Origin: Ananas comosus | Lineage: Eukaryota; Streptophyta; Magnoliopsida; Poales; Bromeliaceae | Reading direction: 5' to 3' | NCBI RefSeq assembly: GCF_001540865.1 | Contig: NC_033627.1 | Coordinates: 8,462,955-8,526,954, forward strand | Length of the DNA stretch: 64,000 bases | In this document: positions 34,904 through 47,691 of the stretch, piece after piece | Position numbering within the stretch: position 1 is the first letter of the stretch | Layout: each line of letters opens with the position of its first letter | Made by a program: the position numbers and the translations under genes | Notes under the pieces: model-generated | Databases searched by the model: none | What the model saw: the letters and a program-made list of their open reading frames with translations, nothing else | Told to the model about the DNA's origin: nothing

Positions 34904-35272
34904 CGTCGTGCACTCCGGAGTTTGGCGTGAGAGGGGCAGAGTTGATGTACGAAGTTCCAACCAGGAACACATTTCAATCAAAGATTGCATAAGGAAGTAT
35001 CAAAAATATAATCTACTTGTTATTACAAGCATTCACATTCACTAGATACATTTTACATCACAATTACATATTACATTTAACTTCCAAATACAATTATTCT
35101 TTTATTACAAATTATTGCAATCTTATTTCTTTCATTTTTTTACATCCCTAAGTAGCCGACTCAGGGTACCGCTATCTCTGGTCTCGGTGGTAGGGCGCTA
35201 ACTACGACGCTACGCCCTCGCCTTCGCCGCCGCGCCGCTCACATGTGAATCTGTAACACCCCAAAATAACGT

Positions 35273-35314
35273 GGGGTGAGAACCAACTCTATGGTTCCTA
35301 GTGGGAACTGCCAC
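35273..35314 (-). other. LTR stem-loop type 2, copy 8
   Basis: GAGAACCA and TGGTTCCTA arms, six pairs, different from other copies on both arms. Confidence 0.55.
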
Positions 35315-35884
35315 CCAAGAGAAAAGCTCAACCAATAGGTCTAATGAGGCACTACAACAAGTTAGTCCAATAATATAATATAGATATTTATACTTTTACC
35401 CAATATTAAACTACATGTCATGCCTCGCGATATGCAATATGAAACCGTGCAACTATACAAGTAGAATGAATAATTTTATCTTGTATCATGCTATCCATAG
35501 CTTTTTCATAATTTATACATCTTATCACTTTACATCATTGGTTATTTGCTCCTAAGGTTTTCCTCTACCCTAGCCAAGCTAACCACCCGACTCGGTCTCG
35601 AGTCAATCATCTGCGGAATACTGCATGCATCCAGGCTCGAGGTGAAGGACGTCTCACATGCACCTCAGCCATAAATCCACTCAACTGGAATACCAAATCC
35701 ATAGCTCATAATGCATGCTTTCACACATTCACTTTGGCCTTTACCCAATTATCTCGGTTAACACTTGTTAACCCCAAACTCACAATCCATATATCCCGTC
35801 TACCGGGGGAGGCACTTGGCACTACCGCCCGAGGAATCTTCGCCGGGGTACTTTCCCCGTGGTGTCTACACTCCAGAGTACACC

Positions 35885-35912
35885 GCTTGAGGAGGAGCTA
35901 CCTCTCTCAAGC
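35885..35912 (-). other. LTR stem-loop type 1, copy 9
   Basis: Arms GCTTGAGGAGG and CCTCTCTCAAGC, loop AGCTA, one bulge. Pairs differ from copies 2 and 3 in both arms. Confidence 0.6.
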
Positions 35913-36024
35913 CGGAACCAATGTGAGTATAATCCAATTCCCAATTCGGGAATATATAGCCATAATGACATAACCAGGTCCTACCTTGTCACATATGCCA
36001 CTCTCTAGGCCACACTTGCCATAA

Positions 36025-36320
36025 CATAGGTTTACTTGACTCTAGATTTAATTCACAATCTATGTTCACGACCCAAGGTTAATGCCACTCGTCTAGATTT
36101 AATTACCTCTAGGTTGATTCTCCACCTATGTTCTTTAACACTAGGTTCATGTCCGACCTATGTTCTTTAACACTAGGTTCAATGCCACATGACGTCCAAC
36201 CTATGTTTATTCATATTAGGTTCAATGCTACTTGATGTCCAATCTATGTTTATTCACACTAGGTTCCATATCATCCATGTTCAACCTATGTTCATTCACA
36301 CTAGGTTAAATGCCACTCGA
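36025..36320. repeat. Imperfect tandem repeat of about 50-60 bp
   Basis: About five diverged copies of a unit containing CCTATGTTC, CACTAGGTT and AATGCCAC inside the LTR. Confidence 0.65.
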
Positions 36321-38099
36321 TCTAATATATAGATGTCCAATGTCGAGGTCTCTACTCTAGAGTTATCGATTCAATTCATGCATCCTCTTACAATGCTAAT
36401 CATGTATCATGCAATTATCTAGCATTTACATAACATACTTATCATGCGTTCGTTACAACTTATCATTATGCATTACAACTAGCATGTTCTCTACTTTACG
36501 TTAACATGCAAATGTCATTTACCTCATGCTTTTAACTAGCATCATTTATATTACATCATCATGCATTCTAGCATTTCTATATTACATCATTAGCATGCAT
36601 TCCCTTTAACATTTACTACATGCATCCACTTAGCATTATTACATTAGTATTTCTATACATGCAACATGACTAACATATGTCATTTACTTTATGCTTTTCA
36701 CTTATCATTATTTACACTATTTCATTATGCATTACTTAGCATTCTCACATTATGACCATATGCATTATTTGGAAGCCTAACATAGCATTCATTTCATACA
36801 TTTATATATTCTATCACTAGCTACCATAGTATGCATCAATGATAAACACTCATCTTAGACATACAGGCGACCTAGTCGCTTCGGTAAACACAACCTACCT
36901 CAAATCGCTTTCCGATTACTTGTCGACACTTGCAATCGGCCTCCCGCGGCACCCGTGTCCGGTTCGGCCCGATTTTGCTAATACTCACCAACCGTGCGTC
37001 GAATCGTGGCTCCGAAAATTATAGGTCTTTGGTTATGTGCCATGGTGCTCCAAATCCGTTTTCATGATTTTACGATGTCGCCTCGGCTCTCCAGGCGGAA
37101 ACGAAGCTAAATAGTCCGTTTCTTCAATATCTTCGCACCGGCTCGACGAATCGCCGAACCGACTTCGCCAACGCGTTCGTATACCTAGCAATTAGGTTTA
37201 CGGAGGGTCAAATTAGATCAAACCCTTATATTTTACAAAACTCCATTCGGAGCTCTAGCATGCAATTAACTTCCAAATAATTCAAATTAAATAGAGAAAA
37301 CATGTTTAGAACACTCTAGATACTACTAGAACATCATTCATGGAGGATTTGAACAAAATCCCAAACTCTTACCAAAACGTGAACGCCGCGACGAAAGCAC
37401 GCCGCTCCAACGGGCGCACGAAAGCTCGATCCGTCGCCTCCAACGTGTTCGCAAGCATCTTCTCCACCAACCCTCAAATTTTTAGAGAGAGATTTAGAGA
37501 GATGAGAGAGATCTTTAGAGAGAGAAAGGAGAGAGTTCCCACGCGTGCATGTGTGTGTCGTGTGTATGGTCGGCTGAGGAAGAAGAAGAGGTCAACACTT
37601 CTCTTTTGTCAACACCACAGCACTATTCATTTCGGGCAGCTTGAAATCTGATATCTTTCGTCGGAGCTCCCTGAATATCCGTTTGAGCTCAAATTTGACA
37701 GTCATGTTTGGTTTTACTTAATGAGTCCAAAGAAATTTTAATATTTTAGTTTCGACCCCGTTTGGTCACCGAAAACTGTACCGAACTGTAATCTTTATCA
37801 GATAGCTGTCGAATTTTATTTTCCACCTTCTGGGTGTCAGAATGATATGAAACTTTAAATCTGGTCTCATAAAAATAATTCTGACTTATCCTCCAGTTTT
37901 CATAATTTTCTAAAACTGTGCATTTTTTGCTAATTTATCTGTCCCGTTTCCAACAGAAAATTCTAAATTTTCTATTTTCATTCCGATTTCAGCACAAGTC
38001 ACTTCTGACTTATGTTTTACTCCTCTAAATCCAATAAAAATAGTATCTCACACTATTTTTATTTATTTTTATTTTTATACCAAAATCTAGTATGTTACA

Positions 38100-39770
38100 T
38101 TCTCCACCCCTTAAAAGAATTTCGTCCGCGAAATTCAAACCACACATCAATTCAGCTCCGTGAGCAATTGAGGGTACCAACTTTTTCTCCCACTCCAAAG
38201 CGGCTTCACACATTCGTGGTTCCAGAAGCGGCTTATACTGAAGGACGTGGGTTTAATCCTAAACACATTTGCAAAGTGTGATACAAAAGTGCATCACGGG
38301 TCTTGCAAGTCATAATGGCAGTGCAAGTCGGTACTCGATGACTCTATGTGCTCCAACACCATTCGCCATTGGGTACACAAGGAACTCTTCTTTGCACTTA
38401 TCTTCCCTTCAAGGAATACATTCTGATTCGATCACCGACATTGCTTAGAGGCAATATCACTAGTGCATCGCTCTGTCGTGAGTGCTCTAATTTCGCACTG
38501 AGCCTTAACTTTAACGCGAGATGGCCCACTTCGGCACATCTCAAGTCTTAGTTCGCTTACGAGCATAGTCTCCAACATCACGTGGCTTTCCACTAGTTCG
38601 ATGTCTCACAATGAGTACTTCATCATCTGATACCACATGCCATGATCAACATCAAACTATTTTCGCAACGAGCTCACGCAAGCGCTTCATTTGTGAATTC
38701 GAGTCAAACTCCTCGATAAGGCTATCCGCCAAATCACTCTCTTTGGTCTCCACAGGTGGACCAAAGGCCACCAATCCTACGTAGGCCTACCGCCTAAACC
38801 TGTCTCAATACGCAGCGTCTTTCGCTCGCAAATGCAGATCCAATCATCATCGGGCGAAATTCTCACTTGGGAATTCGCACACACTCCAACCAGGAGCAAC
38901 TAAGACCCCAAACCGTTACAGATTCCCGGGTTGGGTCACAATCGTACTCTCGGTATACTATCAATCGCACGACATGCTCTACCGAGCCACACATACCACT
39001 ACCGGCTACTATGCACCTAATGCGAGTCACCAGTCCCACAGGTGATCCATGGCACACTTCACAACTAGCAATGCTCAAGTGCTACTTCCAATACACTCTC
39101 TTAACTGAACTAAACATGCACTTCACGAGCAACTATACCCGAACGTCATACGCCTCTATAGCGTTCCACACTAAGTCTAGTGTTAGGCAATTCTTGCCTA
39201 TGTACGCCGACTACACAAGCACGACCCTCCTACCTCACATTGAGGTACTACTAGGCCTACGTGCTTGCACTTGGTTACTAACCAACTATTTTCTCAACAG
39301 TGATTCTACTTTCACTATTCGATCTACCGGAATGACATCCGAAATTTTCAGAACACTCGGGTGTTCTCAAATACCACGGCACAACTCTCGCAATCTACTA
39401 ATTAAGTTGCTCTAAGAGTCGATTCGCCACTTCTGTCTCTGCTGCGAGTCTCACTTCTCGCCATAGATCACTACTAGCACTTCGCTAGTGCCATCTGGCT
39501 CTATACCTGTACTGGCAGGTACTACGCCCTCACAACACGAGCATGCCCAGGTATCTATACTTACCCGTCCACTCGATCTCTACTATGCTCATGCATGACA
39601 ATAGTAATTAACCACATAACCATTGCATGCAATGCATCAACTTCACATCATACAAAACATATGCTTGCATCAATAACTCATACCTGCAACGACGTCGTCA
39701 GCAGCAGGTTCCTCAATTTGGGTCGCGTATCTATGGCCACCCAACGCTCGCCGCGAACCCGTAGGTTGCA
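38100..39770 (-). pseudogene. Chromovirus internal debris: chromodomain end and gag-protease linker
   Basis: Just after the polypurine tract the minus strand shows a decayed chromodomain (EAALEWEKK near 38170-38240). Near 39670-39760 it shows the linker seen in the intact element at 23780-23870 (QIEEPAADDVVAG). Between them I see no clear pol motif, so most of pol is deleted or unrecognisable. The plus-strand ORF at 38867-39415 overlaps this debris and has no recognisable domain. Confidence 0.5.
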
Positions 39771-39776
39771 TTGTCG

Positions 39777-40012
39777 TCAATGCCCTCTCCTGCTGTGGGA
39801 GAGAGGGATAGGACATATAACATGTTGTAATATTTGCAAATAGGCCCTCCCACTTTCTATCCAGTGCACTGCCCAAACTGGGCAATTTTCGTGCTGAGGG
39901 ACCGGTCTCTCCCTACCTGGGACCGGTCCCCGAGAGCTTCTCCCGCGGTCTGCGCAACCTGCGCACGAGGCAACCGGTCTCCCCTGATGGGACCGGTCTC
40001 GATTGCGACTCG
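39777..40012 (-). repeat. Chromovirus LTR fragment with ACCGGT array
   Basis: A short U3 piece: CTGCCCAAACTGGGCA, then four ACCGGT cores (39897-40000). Cut on both sides. Confidence 0.55.
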
Positions 40013-40412
40013 GCCTAGCCCAACCTCTTGCCATTTCGAACGTGACTCGGCCTAACCTTGCCTCCTATTGAACTGCATGGCAGGATGCTGGCCTGTTTAA
40101 GCCAATGATCTCTCTTTGCATCTGCACAAATTCACAGCACGCGAGAATCAAACTCGTGACCTTTAGCTCTGATGCCACTTATTGGATCATTGGCACTAAC
40201 TATTACTCCCAAAAGCTTGAGCTAATTGAAAGATACAACAAATTAACTTAAAAGCATACAGTTAGCACCCATGGGTCTCAATTATGACTTTACCTAACCA
40301 ACCTCTTACCATTTCAAATATAACTTGGCCTAGCCAGACCTCCCATTACTTCGAACGTGATTCGGTCCAACCTAACCTCCCGCTACATGGTAGAATGCTA
40401 GTTCCTTTAAGC
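40013..40412 (-). repeat. Possible TRIM-like element
   Basis: Two diverged direct repeats of about 100 bp (from 40012 and 40294) share CCAACCTCTT, CCATTTC, GGCCTA and CTTTAAGCCAA. Between them the minus strand reads TGGCATCAGAGC, close to the tRNA-Met primer site, near 40159-40170. Direct repeats flanking a primer site fit a miniature LTR element. No duplication was confirmed. Confidence 0.4.
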
Positions 40413-41988
40413 CAACAATAGAGGAGAAGGTGACTTGCATGGCTGCTGGGAGAGGGAGGGGAAGAGAGAGAGGGATCGAGCGGGAGTAGTTATAGGTTTT
40501 ATTTTTATTTTCTCATTTGGTAACAATTGTAAACAGACCCACTAGATGTTTCTCTTTTGCCCATAACTCCTCAACACTGCATTTTTTGCACACGAGACTC
40601 AAAAAAATTTTTTATAATTTCACACATGAAATGTCACATTTTTTGCAAGAAAATTCTCTGATGAAGTTTAACTCTAAATTTTTTTGTCTATGCTACTTTG
40701 CACAATAATCAACAAATTTTATGAAACTTTAATCCACATATTTCTCTCTGTGTTACTTACATATTAGTCATTTGACTCGCTGAAACTTCAAAATTTTTAC
40801 ATGAAATGATATTTTTTTCACATGAAATGATAACATTTTTTTCATTTCATAAAAATTTAATTTTCGTTCCTTTGGGAAATCAAGTGCTTTGACTTTGTCA
40901 CTCGAGATCCACCACAGGTTAGGTTTAAGACCCATGCGGCCTCTTACCCCAAATCGGGCATAAATTTTACTCAAAAAGTCATCCACATATGTGTTTTACA
41001 AATAAGTCCTCAAATCGAGTGATTTGACATACGATATGTCACTCTTTTTGAATAAAGACTTTGTTTTATTGAGTTTCGCTCTCACTCGATTTTATTTCCA
41101 AAATATCACATTATCGCATGAAATTGCGCAAAGGTCCCTTTCATGACTTACAACACTATTAGCTAGATCTCGGAAGTGGCAATTTTTATTTTGTTGAAAA
41201 ATTATTCAATTACGCAATAACCCCTCCATCTTTATGAAAATTGCTATAAAAAACCTCGGTGTCATTTCTAATTTGTCCCTCTAAAATTTCATCTGATTTT
41301 TCTTCTCCCTCGTCTCCAAGGGGGAGTCCATTGGATCCAGCGAAGGTGCCATCATCGCACCCAACTAGATGGAGAAAGGTGCTGGGGGACATTGTGTCAC
41401 GCCTCGACCATACCATAGTAGCCCTAGAGAGTCTCGTCGTCAACAGCAACTGCAGTGGCGACGGAGGCAAATGGTCGAAGATCGTACAATCAAAGTTTGT
41501 TGACGTGAAGGCACTCGATTTCGTCACCAACACAAGGATCTACCTACTCAGCCACCATCGTCTCGTCCTTGTTCTCCTCGGTCTGCGTGCATTACCATGC
41601 ATCGGATCAAATTAATGGTGGAAGCACGAGAGTGATGCTCGAGGCGAAAGATCACAAGGTCGACACCTTTTGCAACCACATCGCTGAGATCAGCGGTAGG
41701 GGCAATTAATGATGGCGGTGGAATCGTCAGCGGAGTAGGAGGCATCGGCAGAAACATGGCGAGTAGGCTTTATAATGAAAATTTTATGTAAAGGATAAAA
41801 AAGCCTTTTTACTTTTAAACTCATTAGGGTTAAATATTTTATCCATGATTAATCATAGTTTTCTAATAGAGATTAACAGCATGCTTGTTTTTGCAAATGA
41901 CAAAATTTTTGAAGAAATAAGTCTCATAACTTAAACTTTATAGGAATAAATTTGGAAGAACACCTCTTTATCGAAATTCGTATGAAAT
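40413..41988. other. AT-rich spacer, no gene recognised
   Basis: Mostly AT-rich. A GC-richer island at 41300-41760 gives overlapping ORFs on both strands (107-118 codons) with no family I recognise and no splice context; it may be an old transposon or gene fragment. Confidence 0.5.
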
Positions 41989-42291
41989 AATCACTACAAC
42001 AAAACAAATATTTAGCGGCAATTTAATAGCGGCGATTATAGAACAGCCACTATTTTTTATTATCTAGTTGTGTTTAGCGGCAATTATTTAAGCTATATAT
42101 TTTTACCGACTAATATGTATACATTAAATATATTTATTTGGTGCCCAGTAGTGCCCTAACCCAAACCCACCCCACCCTCACCCTGCATCGACTTCTCACC
42201 ACGCTCGATCAACCCCGCCCCTCTTTCCCAACCCCCTTCGTTTATGCGCTCGGATCCCTCGGTTCGATGAGAGAGCTCCGAAACCCTAGCA

Positions 42292-42463
42292 ATGGCGATC
42301 TCGTCGAGATTGAGATCCCTCCTCGTCCTCCTAGTTCTCCTCCTCCCCCTCCTCGTCGTTTCAATTGCGATCGCGAGCTCACAAGATGGTGAGCCTCTCG
42401 CGGCTCAAATCCGCCGCCGAGAGAGGTCTCCGTCTTCATCGAACTCTACAACCAAGGATCCGC
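42292..42463 (+). pseudogene. Captured first exon with signal peptide, gene unknown
   Basis: ATG at 42292 follows AAACCCTAGCA, a common plant leader motif. The peptide opens MAISSRLRSLLVLLVLLLP, a strong signal peptide or membrane anchor, then a polar Ser/Arg-rich tail. A good donor (CGC then GTGAGC) ends the exon at 42463. I do not recognise the family. An overlapping frame from 42386 is also open. Confidence 0.5.
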
Positions 42464-44623
42464 GTGAGCTTTCCCCTCCAAAATCTTGCTTCTATTTGCT
42501 TCAATTCACTGTTCTTTACTCAAATTACTGGTTTGATCGATTATTTGATCTTTTTCTTAAAAAAAAATTACTGCTAATTATGGTTTGGTCGGGCGCAACC
42601 GCCGATGGCGTGCCTAATTGTTAGGCGCGCGTGTCGCATTTCCGTGTACTCTTCGTCGGGCACGGAAATGGAAGGGGCCATCTTAAAGGCTCGATCCGGT
42701 ATGCCCCTGACCTTCTCGGCCCCAAGAGGAGGATCCTTGACCCGGCGATCCGATCCGAGCCCTCGGCAGTGCGGCTTCTCGATTCGGTGCTTTGATCCAT
42801 TGGTAAGAGCTCTCAATCTCAAATTCTACTACAGGGAATGAAGAATCGCTCAACTGTGAGATCTACCATTACTCTAAGAACTAGTTACATTCAAATCCGT
42901 AGCTGTATCCAATTCCTTTTACTCTAAAAATCTCCATCAATGACGAGTCGTGGGGCTTCTCAGGTTTATTCGTAGGTTTTGGATCTCTTTAGCCAATAAA
43001 TATTTAACATTTTTCTCCTCTCTCCTGTTCCCACTTGTTCTTCCTCTCTGTGCCCAACAATCAGGTATGGGCTCTTCTCTCTCTCTCTGTCTCTCTATGT
43101 AAGTTCATCTCTGTAATTAGATGGGTATGTGTGTAATTTCCCATGTTTGGGATTTGGGTTTTCTGTGTGATCCATGTATATTGCCTCTGATGTGTGGATT
43201 TGATGTTTTTTTTTTGGTTTAATTTTGGTGGGTTTTTTTGGATTTTAGTAGTTTGTAATTGCTGTTACCTCTTAATTTGGTGTAAAAATTGGAACTTTGG
43301 TGAGTTTTTTTCCCCTTTTTTTTTCACCTTTTAGATCCTTGATATCTCTGTGGGGCTATATTCTCAGAGGGAGTTTAAAAATAAGGCTCTTCTTTAGAGA
43401 GAGAGAGAGAGAGAGAAGAGGGGGGGTGCAGGGCCCTAGGTTTTTTCAAGTTGGGTTTTTGCTAATCATGTGAACTGAGTTTATGCAGGATTTTGAGCTG
43501 ATTATTGGATTTAAATGTTAATTTTGTTTTGAACTCACTCATTTGGATCAACAAAACTCAGTGTTTTTGTTTAAAAATGAAGGAATCCTTTCGATTTATT
43601 GGGTTTGTAGTAAACTTAATTAGTCAGCTATAAATGATTCAATGGATTCTATGGATTCTTTACACAGCATGTTGGTGAAGAAATGTAGGTTCTGTTTCAA
43701 ATATACTCAAGTCAAATATTCAGAAATTGGATCTTTCTCATGTTTATTCAGTGTTGTTCTTTACCTTGATGTCCTTTTGATGTGCATTGGGGTGCTTACC
43801 ATTTCCAAACAAGCTTAAATGTGAATAAGTTCAAACTTAAGGGCTGATGAAATATAACACATTACTGATTCTGGGACGTCTTTCCTGTGAGTAGTTAAAC
43901 TACTTCTTAATCAATGTAGCCAACTTCGAAACTTTCACGCCTTCTAATTGGTTCTGAAATGCCACCATTGTTCAGTGATATGACTAGATTAGAGCTTGGA
44001 AGCGTGATGTAAGTGTACGCTAAAATATAACAAAACATCTCAGCAATACCATCGTGAAATTTTTCTTAAACAACTTAGCTTAGCATGTATTCTTTCATCC
44101 TTTTCTCTCTCCATATATATACATGCATAACTACATTCCTATACATGAACATTTCTTCATATATAACATTTCTTCATATGTCACTCAATTGAGGGGAACT
44201 ATCACTAAGAGTGTCTCTACTCTTAGGTTTGATGCGAGCATGTTGTAATGGCTAGTACATTATTCTGTGGGGTTTATCACTAAGAATGTCCACACTTGCA
44301 ACAAATTATAATGTTCAACCTAATAGCTCCCAAAGATAACAATATAGAAGCAGGATTGTAAGCAGTGCAACGGTATATTGTGGCCCTTGAATTGATGGAA
44401 GAAACTGGCCTATACATATGTGAAGGTCTCAACGTATTCTTGCTGGTGGTAGGAAGTAATTTTAGATTTCATTATCTATTTATTTGCTCATTGCTACTAT
44501 CTAATTCAGTTCGATCCGACTGACATAATTCTTTTAGTCCTTTTGAAACTAGCCGCTTGAATATTTTGCTCATGCCTAATATTGGCATTCTATTGATGTG
44601 TTGAAGATAATTATTGTTTGTAG
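42464..44623. other. Intron-like filler in the CACTA element
   Basis: AT-rich with T runs and an (AG)n tract near 43398. A GC-richer patch at 42615-42790 could be another captured exon. A short open stretch at 44367-44430 between AG and GT signals could be an exon but was not identified. Confidence 0.4.
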
Positions 44624-44699
44624 GGGATCATATATATAGATGTGGCAAATCTTCTTGTGGAGACTTGGATACCGTTATCACTCATCCTGATCGGGAAAG
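44624..44699 (+). pseudogene. DNA polymerase lambda fragment, palm exon
   Basis: Lies between acceptor TGTAG (44623) and donor GTAAAC (44700). It encodes RCGKSSCGDLDTVITHPDRE, the family X polymerase catalytic stretch (RRGK..CGD.D..ITHPD) in which the two Asp residues bind metal. A four-base insertion (ATAT) upstream shifts the frame relative to the normal GGSYRRG lead-in. DNA polymerase lambda fills short gaps in base-excision and end-joining repair. Only a fragment is present. Confidence 0.75.
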
Positions 44700-45083
44700 G
44701 TAAACCGCGGAATGCATTGATAAATTTTAATGATTGTCACTCAATTGATTCAGAAATATAGGCCATTTCATCTTGGCAACCATATTCACTTGTTTCCTCA
44801 TGCTTTTTTTTTTTTATGCATTGAGTCATTCTATTTTGACATTTTAGTTCTGGGAAAGCAACATGCTCTAGTGTCAATTTTCTACCAATCAAATTGTTTT
44901 CAACAATTAATAACTTTCATATTAGTTAATATAAACACAAAAGTAATTTTTTTGTTGCTTTCTCTTCATGATATCATTTGTTATTTATCTTGTTTAAATG
45001 TGAAAACTTTTCTGTATAATCATTTTATCCTGCCTATCTGTGCAGCCGACACATCACATACTTCTTTTCGTTTTTTGGTCCAG

Positions 45084-45174
45084 CCACAAAGGCTTTTTAC
45101 CTAGGTACATTCAATATTTGAAGGACATCAACTTTCTGAGAGAGGATCTTGTATTTAGCACGCATAGAACTGGT
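45084..45174 (+). pseudogene. DNA polymerase lambda fragment, next exon
   Basis: Acceptor CAG at 45081-45083, donor GTAAGT at 45175. It encodes HKGFLPRYIQYLKDINFLRE and then DLVFSTH, the segment that follows the THPD motif in plant polymerase lambda. Order and strand match the exon at 44624, so two exons and their intron were captured together. Confidence 0.75.
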
Positions 45175-46263
45175 GTAAGTAGTGCATTCATTTTTATTTC
45201 TTTTATATCCATTTCCCTTTGACTTTCTTGCTTATTTCTTTTTTAAATTGAGACCTTTCAACTTCTTTTCCTTTTTGGGAGTTTTTATACTTAGGTAAAA
45301 TAAAAATTTTATCAAATTTAAATACTTTATTAGTTACTATTTACTAATTATTAATTGAGATAGTTTTATCAAATTTAATAACTCTATTAGTTAATAACTA
45401 CTGACTGATATAGTTTTATTCTCTAAAAAGTGATTAAAGTCATTAATTAATTCACTAAAAAGTTATTAAAATTAGTAAATTTTGTGAAATTATCAATGAA
45501 TTTGATAAAAATTCATAAATTTGTTTGACTAAAATCACTTAATTTTACGAAGTTAGAAGTTGAGAGGACTACTGTAGAGTTGCTTATAATTGAGGGGGGT
45601 CCATATATATATTTCTCATATTTGTGCACTGTTGATCTTAGTCAATATTAAGTACAACATAAGATATATTATACTTTTAATTTCATGAATCTATTTTCTA
45701 CTTTGTTTAATATTTGTGTAGTATGATTTGTTCAAATTAATTAGTTTCAAGTTATGTGCTAAATTGACTATTTAAATTAGCTTTTTTTAACACTAATTGT
45801 AATATATTTACTCTCTTAGGCTTCAGATGCATCCGCTTCTCATCTATGATGTTCATCCATGGGCTTATTGTTCATTAGGTAAATTTAATCATCTTTTTAT
45901 AACTGATCAGTAGTGGTGAGCATCATCCGTTCTGTTCGGTTTTTGACCCTTTTTTCCCCCTTAAGGGCTTGTTTGCTTGCCCCTTTGTGATTTACAGTTG
46001 AAAATAGCTTTCAATTAAACTGAAGTTCATGTGATTTTTTTTTTTCCTTAGCTATTTGTTTGATAGGAAGGCAATGGCTTTGGATTATGTCACTTTTTTA
46101 TTTATTTTACTCATATTGAATCAGATAAACCAAATTGACTCAGCTCGGTTTGGTAATATTTAAACTGTGGATAGTGCTCACCCCTAACTATGAGGGTATA
46201 ATATGATGCAATGCTTATTTACATTGTCATGACACAATGCTTTCTTTTGCCACTTTGCTATAG
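45175..46263. other. Intron-like sequence
   Basis: AT-rich. A short open segment at about 45833-45880 between AG and GT signals was not identified. Confidence 0.4.
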
Positions 46264-46380
46264 ATCCCACCAACATTAGCACCCATTGATGCAATTGAGA
46301 GATATACTCAGATCTCTAGTCATCCCCTTCACAAGACTAAGAAGCCAGGCATTTTATCTGTGGATATCCATCCTTTGAAG
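46264..46380 (+). pseudogene. PRP19 (U-box splicing factor) exon fragment
   Basis: A 117-bp exon between acceptor CTATAG (46263) and donor GTTTGT (46381), open throughout. It encodes [20 protein letters not shown] followed by [14 protein letters not shown], the segment between the coiled coil and the first WD40 repeat of plant PRP19/MAC3. PRP19 is the scaffold E3 ligase of the spliceosome's NineTeen complex. No U-box or WD40 part is found. Confidence 0.8.
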
Positions 46381-47618
46381 GTTTGTACACTTGAAAATTA
46401 CTGTTATAGATATATTCCCCCCCCTGGTTTTTAATCTATACTTTATCCTTATGAATGAAATAGAAAAATTATGATGCACCGATACATGCGCTAAGACATG
46501 TTTTCTAGAGCAGAAAATGTGCTCCAAACAGTTCTATCATTATCTGAACAAAGCGATTGAGACTAAACCAGAACTGAAATTTATGGAACAATTTATTAGG
46601 ATGTTTGTTAATATTATAGGGAGCCAATTTTCCTCATGTGACATGCGCTATTTGACCATACAGACTCAAAAGAGGAGCTTCATATAACGAATGCTGATGA
46701 ACCCATTTTTTAGGAAAATAATCGGAAGTTCTTCAATTTATCCCCAAGTCCAATTTGGATATATTATGATACAATTAGTTCTTGTTAAAGGGATTATTAG
46801 GAATCAGCTTCATATTCATTTCATCAAACTGGGGACTGGGTTGATGTGATGTCACATTATTTGATAGTTTGTTTACACTCTCATTTGTTTCAGCTGAGTA
46901 AATCATAGCAAAATTTTCTTTTTGGACCTAAACCATTAAAATTTTACAATTGTTTTGTTAGTCTCTATATTGTGCCTTCCCTTTTAGTTTCTTCGTTTAG
47001 ATCGAAAGATTATGCTTCTCCAATGTCCTTCTCGTTGCCATGTTAATCAAGAAAGAGAAGAACACAGCATTCGCTTTTATGGCAATTATTATTGGTGATT
47101 ATTAATTAATTAGGAACTTGCTTTTACAAGCTGATTGGCAATTAAAGAGTGTAAACCTCCTTAGTATTTACTTTTTAGAAGTGCCAGTGTTGCTAACAGC
47201 TAATCATGACATACACATATGACGAAGTGGCAATAGCATTAGGGCTATTTGGTTCCAGCTCTAGAATATATATATATATATATATTTCTAGTTTGAAACA
47301 GTAGGAATTAACTTTTCAAGTTTAGTTGAGGTGTTGGACTGTTGATAAACTGACCGTGTCTAAATTTGATAGATATGTTAAACGATGTATTCATTTGAAA
47401 AATTTACATAAAACTTGTCTAAATTATTAGCTACTTTGATCCATCTAACCTTTAATAAGTTTTGATTTTGCTTTCTATTTTTTAGATTTAAGTGATTTGA
47501 GTTGTTCAACTGCTTTTTAACTTGTGAATTTAAGCTTATCTAATTTGATTGGAGTGCTTTATATGATTCTTGAAATATTTATTTCTCATATATAGATGCT
47601 TGTTTCTTCTTTTTGCAG
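46381..47618. other. Intron-like sequence with (TA)n
   Basis: AT-rich. An AT dinucleotide run near 47263-47284. No coding signal recognised. Confidence 0.45.
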
Positions 47619-47691
47619 CTCTTAATGCCAGTTGAACCGAATATCCAAGACATAGGTGGTACTGAGAAATTTTCGAAAAGAAATACTTCAG
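47619..47691 (+). pseudogene. Exon-like segment, unknown gene
   Basis: A 73-bp open segment between acceptor TTTGCAG and donor GTTCGT, encoding PVEPNIQDIGGTEKFSKR. I do not recognise it. Confidence 0.35.

Larger units (their letters stand above)
30654..34944 (+). mobile_element. Chromovirus LTR on plus strand, split and truncated
   Basis: Starts TGTAAGGAAGTGAATTCTCG, the same start as the LTR ending at 29863 but in the opposite direction. It carries an ACCGGT array and a CT-rich leader (31119-31200), is split by the solo LTR at 31448-34134, resumes at 34140, and shows the type 1 stem-loop at 34878. It breaks near 34944. Confidence 0.65.
34945..38099 (-). repeat. Chromovirus 3' LTR, left end missing
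   Basis: Ends GTATGTTACA at 38099, followed by the reverse polypurine tract TTCTCCACCCCTTAAAAG. It holds stem-loops of both types and a block of tandem repeats, but no standard TGTCACGCC start; the left boundary near 34945 is where homology to the preceding LTR stops. ACCGGT sites were not found near its U3 end, unlike its relatives. Confidence 0.6.

Noticed and set aside
38867..39415. A 182-codon plus-strand ORF
   Set aside because: It lies opposite chromovirus debris, has no recognisable domain and no promoter or splice context.
41210..41615. Overlapping ORFs of 107 and 118 codons
   Set aside because: They overlap on opposite strands and neither matches a family I know, so I report only a GC-richer island.
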